A stretch of 21,404 nucleotides of DNA from Anaerolineae bacterium (GTDB lineage Bacteria > Chloroflexota > Anaerolineae > JACIWR01): the NCBI GenBank assembly GCA_021162125.1, contig JAGGZG010000099.1:1-21404 (forward strand), in the 5' to 3' direction. The notes under the pieces were generated by a model. That model ran no database searches. It was not told where the DNA came from and saw only the letters and a program-made list of their open reading frames with translations. Of this stretch, positions 14,054 through 20,439 are shown one piece after another (position 1 is the stretch's first letter; every line of letters begins with the position of its first letter). Both the position numbers and the translations under genes were made by a program.

Positions 14054-16045
14054 ATGCCCAAACGCCTGTTGGCGGGAGTCGAGCGTCTGGCTCGACACCC
14101 ACTCGCACAAATGATCACTGTGGCCGCGGTGACCTGCGCACTGTACGCCGGTTCGCTGAAGATCGGTTTCTTAAACGATGACCCTACCGGCCACTTCCGC
14201 TGGATGGAAGAACGCTCGCTGGTCGCGCTGTTCACTTCGGCCTCTGGCTACCCGTTCTACCGGCCTCTGACCTTTGCCCTGTGGAAGGTGCTGTATGCCC
14301 TGCTCGGCGGGTATGATCCTGCGGGCTTCCATCTGCTCAACGTCCTGTTCCACGCCATGAACGCTGCCCTGCTCTGGGCCTTGGGGTACGTCCTCACCCG
14401 GCGCAGGACCTACGCAATGCTGGCCGGGTTGCTCTTCGCCTGTTTCCCGTTTAGCTATGAGGCCGTGGCCTACGCGGGTGCGTTGTTCCACCCGTTGATT
14501 ACTTTCCTGATCCTGGCCACCTTGCTTCTCTACCACGAGAGCAAGCGGCGACAGTCCACCGCCCTATTTGGGGCCGCCCACGCCGTGCTGGTGCTGGCCC
14601 TGTTCACTCACGAAAATGGCGTTATCGCCCCGATGCTTATCCTGGGCTGGGAGTTTTTGGATTGGGCCAGGGGCAGGCCCTTCGACCGGCGGGCGTGGAC
14701 GTTTCTGGTGGAATCGGCGCTGTTCTTCTGGCTGTGGCTGGTGATCCCCAGGCTGCCCCACCAGGGGCCGCTCTTCCAGCCGCTGTCCGCCATGCGGGTC
14801 AGCGCTCTACTGTTTTTCCAAGCCATCGTCCATCCCGTGGCTCCGCTGGTCATGCCGCTGGCTGCTCGGTTGGACGTGAGCTATGACCTGGCGCTGGTTG
14901 TAGTGGGGCTGGGGGGACTCTCGCTCGCTTATCTGGTTGCCCATCGTGCCCGGATGCGGGTGCTGTTCGTCCTCGCCCTGGGATGGGCCTTGCTGGCAGC
15001 GTTGCCTGCCGTGCTCTTCCTGGAGAGTGAATACGTGCGCGGCAGCCCTCGCCTGTACTACCTGACCTCGGTGGGTACCTCCCTGCTGTGGGCCACGGTG
15101 GGTCTGGGGCTCGCCCGCCTGGTCGAGGGCCGATCTCGCTGGCTGAAGGGCGGAATCTACCTCTCGGTCGTGGTTCTGGCGCTGACTCTGCTGCGCTTCG
15201 ACGTGGACTTTGTCCTCTGTCGCCAGCATTTCTACGTTCGGGCGACCGAACTGCTGCGGATGGTCAGCCACGCCGCGGCCACCGCTCCGGCGGGCGAGGA
15301 ACTGGTGTACGTCAACTTGCCTTTGTACTTCAGTTCCGCCGGGGTGGAGCGCGAAGAGTGTGCCAATCCTTTCCCTTTCGGTCCCAGTGGGGCGATGGCC
15401 TTCCCCCGCTACGCCAACGTGACCGATTTCATCTTCGTCAACGGCGGGCCACGACGCCCGGCCATCGGGGTCACGGCGATGGCTTTTGTCCCCGGGTGGG
15501 CGACCTACGGGAACCCGGTCACCCTGGAGCAGGTACGCCATTTCCTAGCCGAGGACTACGTCTACCTGTGTGACCTGGCGGCCTGGCGGGTTTTCGATCT
15601 CTCCGCTCACTGGCGGGTGGGGCTGGCGGCCGATGCATCCGGCGAGGATTGGGTCACCTTTGGCGAGCACATCGCTTTGGCCGGATATGACGTGCAGTAC
15701 GAGGGCGACCTTCTGCGAGTGACCCTGAACTGGCGCTGCCTGGCCGCACCGAAGCAATCCTACACTGTCTTTGTGCACCTCTATGGCCCGGCCGCCGGCC
15801 CGCCGGTCGCCCAGCAGGATGGGCCACCGGTGTACAACTACGCGCCCACAACTTTCTGGCAGACCGGGGATCGGATCTACGACGAGAAGACTATCGCCTT
15901 GCCAGCGGGTCTGCCCCCTGGCGACTACACCCTGGTCGTGGGCCTGTACGATCCGGCGACGGGGGAGCGTCTGCCGGCCGTCGGGCCGGACGGCCAGCGA
16001 TACGCAAACGACGCTGTGGTCTTATACCAACATACGCTGCCCTGA
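14054..16045 (+). CDS. GT-C family glycosyltransferase with C-terminal beta-sandwich tail
   Basis: 663-residue membrane protein of the ArnT/PMT/TMTC-like GT-C class. The first helix (about 18-36) leads to the acidic loop GFLNDDPTG (Asp42-Asp43), the expected catalytic position. About ten helices follow up to residue 390, then a soluble part. The C-terminal about 135 residues (LAGYDVQYEGDLLRVTLNW, YTVFVHLYGPAAGPPVAQQDG, LPPGDYTLVVGLYDPATGERLP) form a predicted beta-sandwich like that of the glycosyltransferase at 6892-9039. It probably moves a polyprenyl-linked sugar to an envelope glycan or protein. It opens a run of envelope genes; a short GGGGTG/CACCCC hairpin (16048-16066) lies just after its stop. 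Confidence 0.88.
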   Translation: MPKRLLAGVERLARHPLAQMITVAAVTCALYAGSLKIGFLNDDPTGHFRWMEERSLVALFTSASGYPFYRPLTFALWKVLYALLGGYDPAGFHLLNVLFHAMNAALLWALGYVLTRRRTYAMLAGLLFACFPFSYEAVAYAGALFHPLITFLILATLLLYHESKRRQSTALFGAAHAVLVLALFTHENGVIAPMLILGWEFLDWARGRPFDRRAWTFLVESALFFWLWLVIPRLPHQGPLFQPLSAMRVSALLFFQAIVHPVAPLVMPLAARLDVSYDLALVVVGLGGLSLAYLVAHRARMRVLFVLALGWALLAALPAVLFLESEYVRGSPRLYYLTSVGTSLLWATVGLGLARLVEGRSRWLKGGIYLSVVVLALTLLRFDVDFVLCRQHFYVRATELLRMVSHAAATAPAGEELVYVNLPLYFSSAGVEREECANPFPFGPSGAMAFPRYANVTDFIFVNGGPRRPAIGVTAMAFVPGWATYGNPVTLEQVRHFLAEDYVYLCDLAAWRVFDLSAHWRVGLAADASGEDWVTFGEHIALAGYDVQYEGDLLRVTLNWRCLAAPKQSYTVFVHLYGPAAGPPVAQQDGPPVYNYAPTTFWQTGDRIYDEKTIALPAGLPPGDYTLVVGLYDPATGERLPAVGPDGQRYANDAVVLYQHTLP

Positions 16046-16094
16046 GGGGGGTGAGTCAAACACCCCGGGGTGAGCATACCTCGGAGGAAGAAGC

Positions 16095-16280
16095 ATGCTT
16101 AAACGAGTCGTGGTCACCTTGCTAGTGCTGCTGGTTCTGGTCGTCATCGGCTGCCTGGAGAGTCCCGACCAGTCGGCGACTGTGCCGTTGCCGCCGACGC
16201 CGGAGCCGACCCCGGTCGGGGAGCCGGTCTCCGCCCAGCCACTGGTGCTGACCGGGCCGGGGCTTCTGGTCTACTCATGA
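16095..16280 (+). CDS. Short proline-rich lipoprotein
   Basis: A 61-residue protein with a signal sequence MLKRVVVTLLVLLVLVVIGC, where Cys20 fits a lipobox (VIGC). The rest is a disordered Pro-rich stretch (PLPPTPEPTPVGEPV) and a short hydrophobic end. GGAGGA (16083-16088) precedes the ATG by 6 bp. Its stop overlaps the next start as ATGA, so translation is coupled to the WecA/MraY-like gene. No known function; it may be a membrane anchor or linker protein for the glycan machinery. Confidence 0.72.
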   Translation: MLKRVVVTLLVLLVLVVIGCLESPDQSATVPLPPTPEPTPVGEPVSAQPLVLTGPGLLVYS

Positions 16281-17326
16281 ACAGTTGGATGCCTTTCGTG
16301 GTGGTATTTGTCACCGCCTGTGGGCTGGCCCTGATTGTCACGCCGCTGGCCGGCCGCCTGGGGCTGCGTTACGGCATCGTGGACCGGCCCGGCGGACGGC
16401 GACGTCACCGGGGGATCGTGCCCCGCCTGGGTGGGGTGGCCCTGTATCTGGCTTTCACTACCGCGGTCCTGATTTCCCTGCTGGTGCGTTCCTGGCTGCC
16501 CCCCGGCCCGCTAGGTCCCGACCCCAAGGAGATGACCCGCCTGACGGCAGTGCTCCTCGGTTCGGCGTTCATCTTCATCGTCGGCCTGCTCGACGACAAG
16601 TATGAGCTGAGCCCCACGATGCTTTATCTGGGGCAGACCATCGCCGCCCTGATTGCCATCGCCGGGCTGGTGTTCATCGAGCGGGTGATGAATCCCTTCA
16701 CCAACACGCTGCTCGTGTTCCCCTGGCCGTTAGTCATCGGCTTCACCCTCTTCTGGTACGTGGGGATGATAAACACGGTCAATTTCCTCGATGGGTTGGA
16801 CGGCCTGGCGGCGGGAGTGGCGGCCATCACCGCCGCCGTGCTGACGGTGCACATGCTGGGCGAGGGGCAGTACAGCGTGGCCCTCCTCCCCCTGGCCCTG
16901 CTGGGGGCGACTCTGGGTTTCCTGCCTTATAACTTTCACCCGGCACGGGTGTTCATGGGCAGTTGCGGGTCGCTGTTTCTGGGGTTTGCCCTGGCTGCCC
17001 TATCACTGGTGGCCGGGGCGCGGGTGGCCACGATCCTGCTGGTAGTGAGCATCCCCATCCTGGACGTGGCCTGGCAGATATTCTCCCGCCTGCGCCGTGG
17101 ACAGTCCATCGCCCGTGGGGACAGGGGACACCTGCACTTTCGCCTGCTGGAACTGGGACTCTCCCAGCGCCAGATCGTCGGCCTGTACTGGGGGTTCAGC
17201 GCCGCTTTTGGTATCCTGGCCCTGACGCTCTCTTCACGGCTCTACAAGCTCATCGCCATCGTCGGCCTGGGCGTGGTGGCGCTGATTGTATTGCCCCTCG
17301 TCTCACGGCGGACTCCAGCGGAGTAA
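16277..17326 (+). CDS. WecA/MraY-like polyprenyl-phosphate sugar-phosphate transferase, atypical active site
   Basis: 349-residue polytopic membrane protein of the PNPT superfamily, closest in style to WecA/TagO, which join a sugar-1-phosphate to undecaprenyl phosphate. Visible motifs: DRPGGRRRHRGIVPRLGG near the N-terminus, GLLDDKY (Asp106-Asp107), NTVNFLDGLDGLAAG (166-180) and GDRGHLHFRLLELGLSQRQ (281 on). The loop that normally reads MGDSGS reads MGSCGS here: Ser229 (AGT at 16961-16963) replaces the Asp equivalent to the essential Asp265 of Aquifex MraY. The HIHH-type motif reads HLHF. Either the protein is catalytically impaired or it has a changed role. The start overlaps the lipoprotein stop by ATGA. 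Confidence 0.9.
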   Translation: MNSWMPFVVVFVTACGLALIVTPLAGRLGLRYGIVDRPGGRRRHRGIVPRLGGVALYLAFTTAVLISLLVRSWLPPGPLGPDPKEMTRLTAVLLGSAFIFIVGLLDDKYELSPTMLYLGQTIAALIAIAGLVFIERVMNPFTNTLLVFPWPLVIGFTLFWYVGMINTVNFLDGLDGLAAGVAAITAAVLTVHMLGEGQYSVALLPLALLGATLGFLPYNFHPARVFMGSCGSLFLGFALAALSLVAGARVATILLVVSIPILDVAWQIFSRLRRGQSIARGDRGHLHFRLLELGLSQRQIVGLYWGFSAAFGILALTLSSRLYKLIAIVGLGVVALIVLPLVSRRTPAE

Positions 17327-17334
17327 AACCTGGG

Positions 17335-18474
17335 ATGGGCGAGGATAAGGCGAGAGAAATTATGGTGACTGCACGCCGGGTGTGGGTGGGAATGCAGGTT
17401 CTGGTGATTGCCCTGATCCTGGTCTTCGGCGTGCGTCCCCCCCGGCCGCTGGTCACCCTGGGCCCACAACGACACGTGGAGACCATCAACCCCAAGATGG
17501 GAGTGCACACTCGCCTTACCGACGAGGTCGAGGAATGGAAGATCAAACGCACCCTGGAGATGGTACGCGAGATGGGTGCGCCGTGGATTGTGGAGTACTT
17601 CCCGTGGGCTTACTACGAGGGCGAAAAGGGCATCTACGATTGGTCCCATCCCGACCAGGTGGTAGACCACGCCCGCCGCCAGGGATTGACCGTGGTCGCC
17701 CGGCTGGGATACGTCCCGGAGTGGGCCCGTCCTGAGGACAGCGCCTTCTCCTACCTGGACGCGGCGCACTACACTGATTTTGGCGACTTCGTGTACGCTT
17801 TCGTAGATCACTTCCGTGGCCGGGTGCAGTACGTCGTCATCTGGAACGAGCCCAACCTGGCGCTGGAGTGGGGCTTTCAGCCGGTGAACCCGGCCGAGTA
17901 CACCGCCCTGCTGCGCATCGCCTACGCGCGGGCCAAAGAGGCTGATCCCCAGGTACAGGTACTGGCCGGGGCACTGGCTCCTACGCTGGCTCCGAAAGGC
18001 CACCCCGAGGGAATGAACGACCTGGATTACCTGCAAGGGATGTACGACGCCGGGGCAGCGGACGTTTTCGACATTCTGGCTGCCCACGCTTACGGCTGGA
18101 GGTTCCCGGTGGACGATCCGCCTGCCGCCGACAAGGTCAACTTCCGCCGGGTGGAACTCCTGCGCCAGGTGATGGTCCGCAACGGCGATGACCACAAGCC
18201 GATCATGGTCACCGAGGGCGGGTGGAACGATCACCCGCGCTGGACCAAGGGGGTGCGCCCTTACCAGCGCATCGCCTACACCATCGGCGCGTACGAGCTG
18301 GCGGCGCGTGATTGGGATTGGTGCCTGGCCGTGGCTCCGTATGCCTTCCGCTTCCCCCGGCCGGCCAGGAGTTACCAGGACTACTTCACCTTCGTCACCC
18401 CGGAGTTTAAACCAAAGCCCATCTACCGCGAGGTGCAGCGTTACGCCAGAGGGGAGCGAGGTGAGGGATGGTAA
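17335..18474 (+). CDS. GH39/GH5-like (clan GH-A) glycoside hydrolase, membrane-anchored
   Basis: 379 residues with an N-terminal hydrophobic signal-anchor (about 15-33) and a TIM-barrel glycosidase. The acid/base Glu172 lies in VIWNEPNLALEWG and the nucleophile Glu294 in PIMVTEGGWNDH, the clan GH-A pair about 120 residues apart. EYFPWAYYEGEKGIYDW near residue 88 and ILAAHAYGWRFP near 247 fit GH39/GH5-like proteins. It probably trims or hydrolyses an exported glycan; the substrate is unknown. ATG 17335 is 8 bp after the upstream stop; ATG 17362 (370 residues) is an alternative. A longer frame from 16963 overlaps the upstream gene and is rejected. It overlaps the next gene by 7 bp. Confidence 0.85.
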   Translation: MGEDKAREIMVTARRVWVGMQVLVIALILVFGVRPPRPLVTLGPQRHVETINPKMGVHTRLTDEVEEWKIKRTLEMVREMGAPWIVEYFPWAYYEGEKGIYDWSHPDQVVDHARRQGLTVVARLGYVPEWARPEDSAFSYLDAAHYTDFGDFVYAFVDHFRGRVQYVVIWNEPNLALEWGFQPVNPAEYTALLRIAYARAKEADPQVQVLAGALAPTLAPKGHPEGMNDLDYLQGMYDAGAADVFDILAAHAYGWRFPVDDPPAADKVNFRRVELLRQVMVRNGDDHKPIMVTEGGWNDHPRWTKGVRPYQRIAYTIGAYELAARDWDWCLAVAPYAFRFPRPARSYQDYFTFVTPEFKPKPIYREVQRYARGERGEGW

Positions 18475-19289
18475 CGGGGCGGACGATGCGGCGACGTGCA
18501 ATGGCCCTGCTCCTCGTCGTGGCGCTGACGATCACAATGGGGACGATGACCGCTTGCCCGTGGTTGGGAGGCAAAGAAGACCGCTCGCTGGTGCGGGTCA
18601 GGCAGGCGGGCGTGTTACGGGTCGGGTTGGACGCCAGCTACCCGCCTTTCGAGGAGATTGACGGGGCGACGGGGGAGATACGCGGCTTCGACGTGGACCT
18701 GGCCCGTGAGCTAGGCCGGCGGCTGGGAGTCGAGGTCGAGATCGTCAATTCTGGCTGGGATGGGCTATACGACGCATTGGAGGCCGGTCGCTTTGACGCC
18801 GTGATCTCCGGCCTGGTGTACGACCCGTGGCAGACAGACCGCGTGGCCTACTCGATTTCCTACTTCAACGCCGGGCAGGTGCTGGTGGTGCGCGAGGACG
18901 TGCGTGAGGACGAGGAAGCCATCGCCCAGGTGGGTGACCTGAAAGGACGCACCCTGGGAGTGGAGGTTGGGTCGGAAGGGGACGTGCAGGGACACGAGCT
19001 ACGCAAGCGGTTGCGCGACCTGACTCTACGCCCATATCCCGCGCCCACCGACGTGCTGAGAGCGGTCAGGCAGGGCGAGGTGGATGCCGGGCTGGTGGAC
19101 GCCATCTCCGCCCGGCAGTTCATCCGTACGGAGGGAGGAGTGCGCATCGTGGGGCCGCCGGTGAGCGACGAGCTGTACGTCGTCGCTGTGCGTCTGGAGG
19201 ATCAGGCCCTGCTGAAAGCGATCAACGCCGCGCTGGTGGAGATGCGCGACGACGGCACTCTGTCTCGCCTGGCGGATAAGTGGCTGTGA
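18468..19289 (+). CDS. Solute-binding lipoprotein, amino-acid ABC type (SBP_bac_3)
   Basis: 273-residue extracytoplasmic binding protein. A signal peptide ends at a lipobox-like MTAC with Cys30. The mature part begins VRQAGVLRVGLDASYPPFEEID and contains GEIRGFDVDLARELGRRLG, GWDGLYDALEAGRFDAVISGLV and DLKGRTLGVEVGSEGD, the standard family-3 blocks, ending RDDGTLSRLADKWL. Family members bind polar amino acids or related small molecules. No permease or ATPase gene is adjacent; instead it overlaps the glycosidase gene by 7 bp and ends the envelope run, so its partner transporter is elsewhere or it acts as a sensor. A GAGGTG site precedes the ATG. It converges on the Mut7-C gene. Confidence 0.92.
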   Translation: MVTGRTMRRRAMALLLVVALTITMGTMTACPWLGGKEDRSLVRVRQAGVLRVGLDASYPPFEEIDGATGEIRGFDVDLARELGRRLGVEVEIVNSGWDGLYDALEAGRFDAVISGLVYDPWQTDRVAYSISYFNAGQVLVVREDVREDEEAIAQVGDLKGRTLGVEVGSEGDVQGHELRKRLRDLTLRPYPAPTDVLRAVRQGEVDAGLVDAISARQFIRTEGGVRIVGPPVSDELYVVAVRLEDQALLKAINAALVEMRDDGTLSRLADKWL

Positions 19290-19312
19290 GCCGTCCACGC
19301 ATGACATCTACC

Positions 19313-19807
19313 TCACTGACCGGTCAGCCGGGCAATCATCTCCAGCATCCGGGCGCGGTGTGTCCCCGGCCAGTAGACGCGGTCACAGTGGGGGCAGTGG
19401 CGGAACTCGATGTATGTTTTTAGAACGTGCGCCGGGACGCGATCTCGCACCGCTTCCCTCTCCAACGTCTCCAGCGGGGTATTGCACACCGGGCAGCGAG
19501 AGAAGGCCGCGTCCGGGCGCAGGTGCAGCGCGACGATGACCTGCCGGAGTTGAGCTTCCAGTTCTGTGCTCTCGATGAGCAACGACTGGGCTCCGGGACG
19601 GTGGGCCAGCTCCCGGTCACAAGTGAGGAGGACGCGCCCCTCGGCGCGGGCCAGCCGTAGGAGGGCGTAATCGTCCAACGCGGGGTGGTAGGCGGTGTCG
19701 AAACCGAGGATGCGCAACCATTTGGCCAGGCGGCCTAGCATCCCGTCGGCCAGGAATTTCACCGGGGCAGTTGCCGGTTTGTCTGTTTGGCGATAATCTG
19801 GTATCAT
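19313..19807 (-). CDS. Mut7-C RNase-domain protein with zinc ribbon
   Basis: 164-residue protein of the DUF82/Mut7-C family. The PIN-like N-terminal part reads KFLADGMLGRLAKWLRILGFDT (Asp21), then acidic Asp45-Asp46 and TCDRE (Asp64). The C-terminal zinc ribbon has Cys105, Cys108, Cys138 and Cys141 (CPVC, CPHC). Such proteins are thought to be RNases; the target is unknown. The ATG at 19807 lies only 3 bp from a heptamer array and has no ribosome site; a GTG at 19762 just before KFLADGM is a possible true start. The adjacent repeat insertion may have removed the original upstream signals. Confidence 0.9.
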   Translation of the reverse strand: MIPDYRQTDKPATAPVKFLADGMLGRLAKWLRILGFDTAYHPALDDYALLRLARAEGRVLLTCDRELAHRPGAQSLLIESTELEAQLRQVIVALHLRPDAAFSRCPVCNTPLETLEREAVRDRVPAHVLKTYIEFRHCPHCDRVYWPGTHRARMLEMIARLTGQ

Positions 19808-19810
19808 TGG

Positions 19811-19859
19811 CGTGTTGCGTGTTGCGTGTTGCGTGTTACGTGGTGCGTGTTGCGTGTCT
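19811..19859 (+). repeat. Tandem 7-bp repeat array, left end of the four-helix-bundle cassette
   Basis: Seven consecutive 7-bp units: CGTGTTG three times, then CGTGTTA, CGTGGTG, CGTGTTG and the divergent CGTGTCT. The last unit runs into the stop codon (TAG, 19858-19860 on the plus strand) of the four-helix-bundle gene. Positions 19831-19850 recur exactly, inverted, at 20358-20377. The left end lies 3 bp from the Mut7-C start codon. Confidence 0.9.
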
Positions 19860-20325
19860 ATGGCATGGGTGGGCTGTCGAGCAAGTCTATCAGGCTCACA
19901 TCGTAGGATGCTTGCTCTTCTTTCAGCTTATAGCCACGCTCGGCGGGGATAATGGTGAGCAGCAAGCGAATGATTCTGGTTAAGAGTCTGATGCGGTGCA
20001 TGGCGATGGTCTCTGAGAGGACGTGTCGCCCTTGATGATACCAGCCACGGGCCTCGCGGGCCGAACCCAGAGCGTATTCGTAGAAACGAGCTTGATCTTT
20101 ACCGGATCGGCGGCTGTAGCCCTCGGCAATGTTGGCGCTGACAGAGCCGACGGCGCGGTACAGTTGGCTGGACAGGCTGACAGTACGCTTGTCTTGTGCC
20201 AGCCTGGATACGTCAGGCCACGCCAGGTCACCGGCAAAGACGGCGAACCGGTAAACTTCCATCCGCCAAAGAGGGTCATCGGTGAATTCTGGAGCGATAG
20301 AAGCTAGCCAGTCGTTGTAATTCAT
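19858..20325 (-). CDS. Four-helix-bundle protein (S23/IVS-encoded, Avd-like family)
   Basis: 155-residue, largely helical protein. The block LYRAVGSVSANIAEGYSRRSGKDQARFYEYALGSAREARGW is the hallmark of the four-helix-bundle family found in 23S rRNA intervening sequences and, as Avd, in diversity-generating retroelements. Avd is a basic pentameric nucleic-acid-binding partner of a reverse transcriptase; most stand-alone members have no known role. No reverse transcriptase, rRNA or variable repeat is nearby here. The gene lies tightly between inverted heptamer arrays: the left array touches the stop codon and the right one starts about 30 bp before the ATG. No strong ribosome site is visible. 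Confidence 0.92.
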   Translation of the reverse strand: MNYNDWLASIAPEFTDDPLWRMEVYRFAVFAGDLAWPDVSRLAQDKRTVSLSSQLYRAVGSVSANIAEGYSRRSGKDQARFYEYALGSAREARGWYHQGRHVLSETIAMHRIRLLTRIIRLLLTIIPAERGYKLKEEQASYDVSLIDLLDSPPMP

Positions 20326-20355
20326 TGAGAGCTCTTTTCATGCCACGAAACATGT

Positions 20356-20383
20356 GGACACGCACCACGTAACACGCACCACG
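20356..20383 (-). repeat. Inverted 7-bp repeat array, right end of the four-helix-bundle cassette
   Basis: Read on the minus strand, four 7-bp units follow one another: CGTGGTG, CGTGTTA, CGTGGTG, CGTGTCC. The 20 bp at 20358-20377 are the exact reverse complement of 19831-19850 on the other side of the gene. The array lies about 55 bp before the Amt-family start. Confidence 0.88.
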
Positions 20384-20439
20384 CAGGTACATCACCACCG
20401 ATGAACATTTATTCACCGAAACTGAGACGGAGTAAAGGA

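Larger units (their letters stand above)
19811..20383. mobile_element. Candidate mobile cassette: four-helix-bundle gene in inverted heptamer repeats
   Basis: A 573-bp unit made only of two opposing 7-bp-periodic arrays and one gene. A transcript across it could fold into one long stem with the gene in the loop, the same geometry as 23S rRNA intervening sequences that carry this gene family. Flanks such as GGTATCAT (left) and GGTACATCA (right) are suggestive but not a clean target duplication. Mobility is inferred, not shown. Confidence 0.45.

Noticed and set aside
16963..17334. Long 5' extension of the glycosidase gene
   Set aside because: It lies wholly within the WecA/MraY-like gene in another frame and its translation is low-complexity shadow sequence; a clear signal-anchor follows ATG 17335.
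19316..19327. 12-bp palindrome CTGACCGGTCAG as a terminator or operator
   Set aside because: It is inside the Mut7-C coding end, has no loop or T-run, and may be chance.
19811..19859. CRISPR array
   Set aside because: Units are 7 bp, contiguous and without spacers.
19811..20383. Diversity-generating retroelement, because the protein resembles Avd
   Set aside because: No reverse transcriptase gene and no template/variable repeat pair are in the window.
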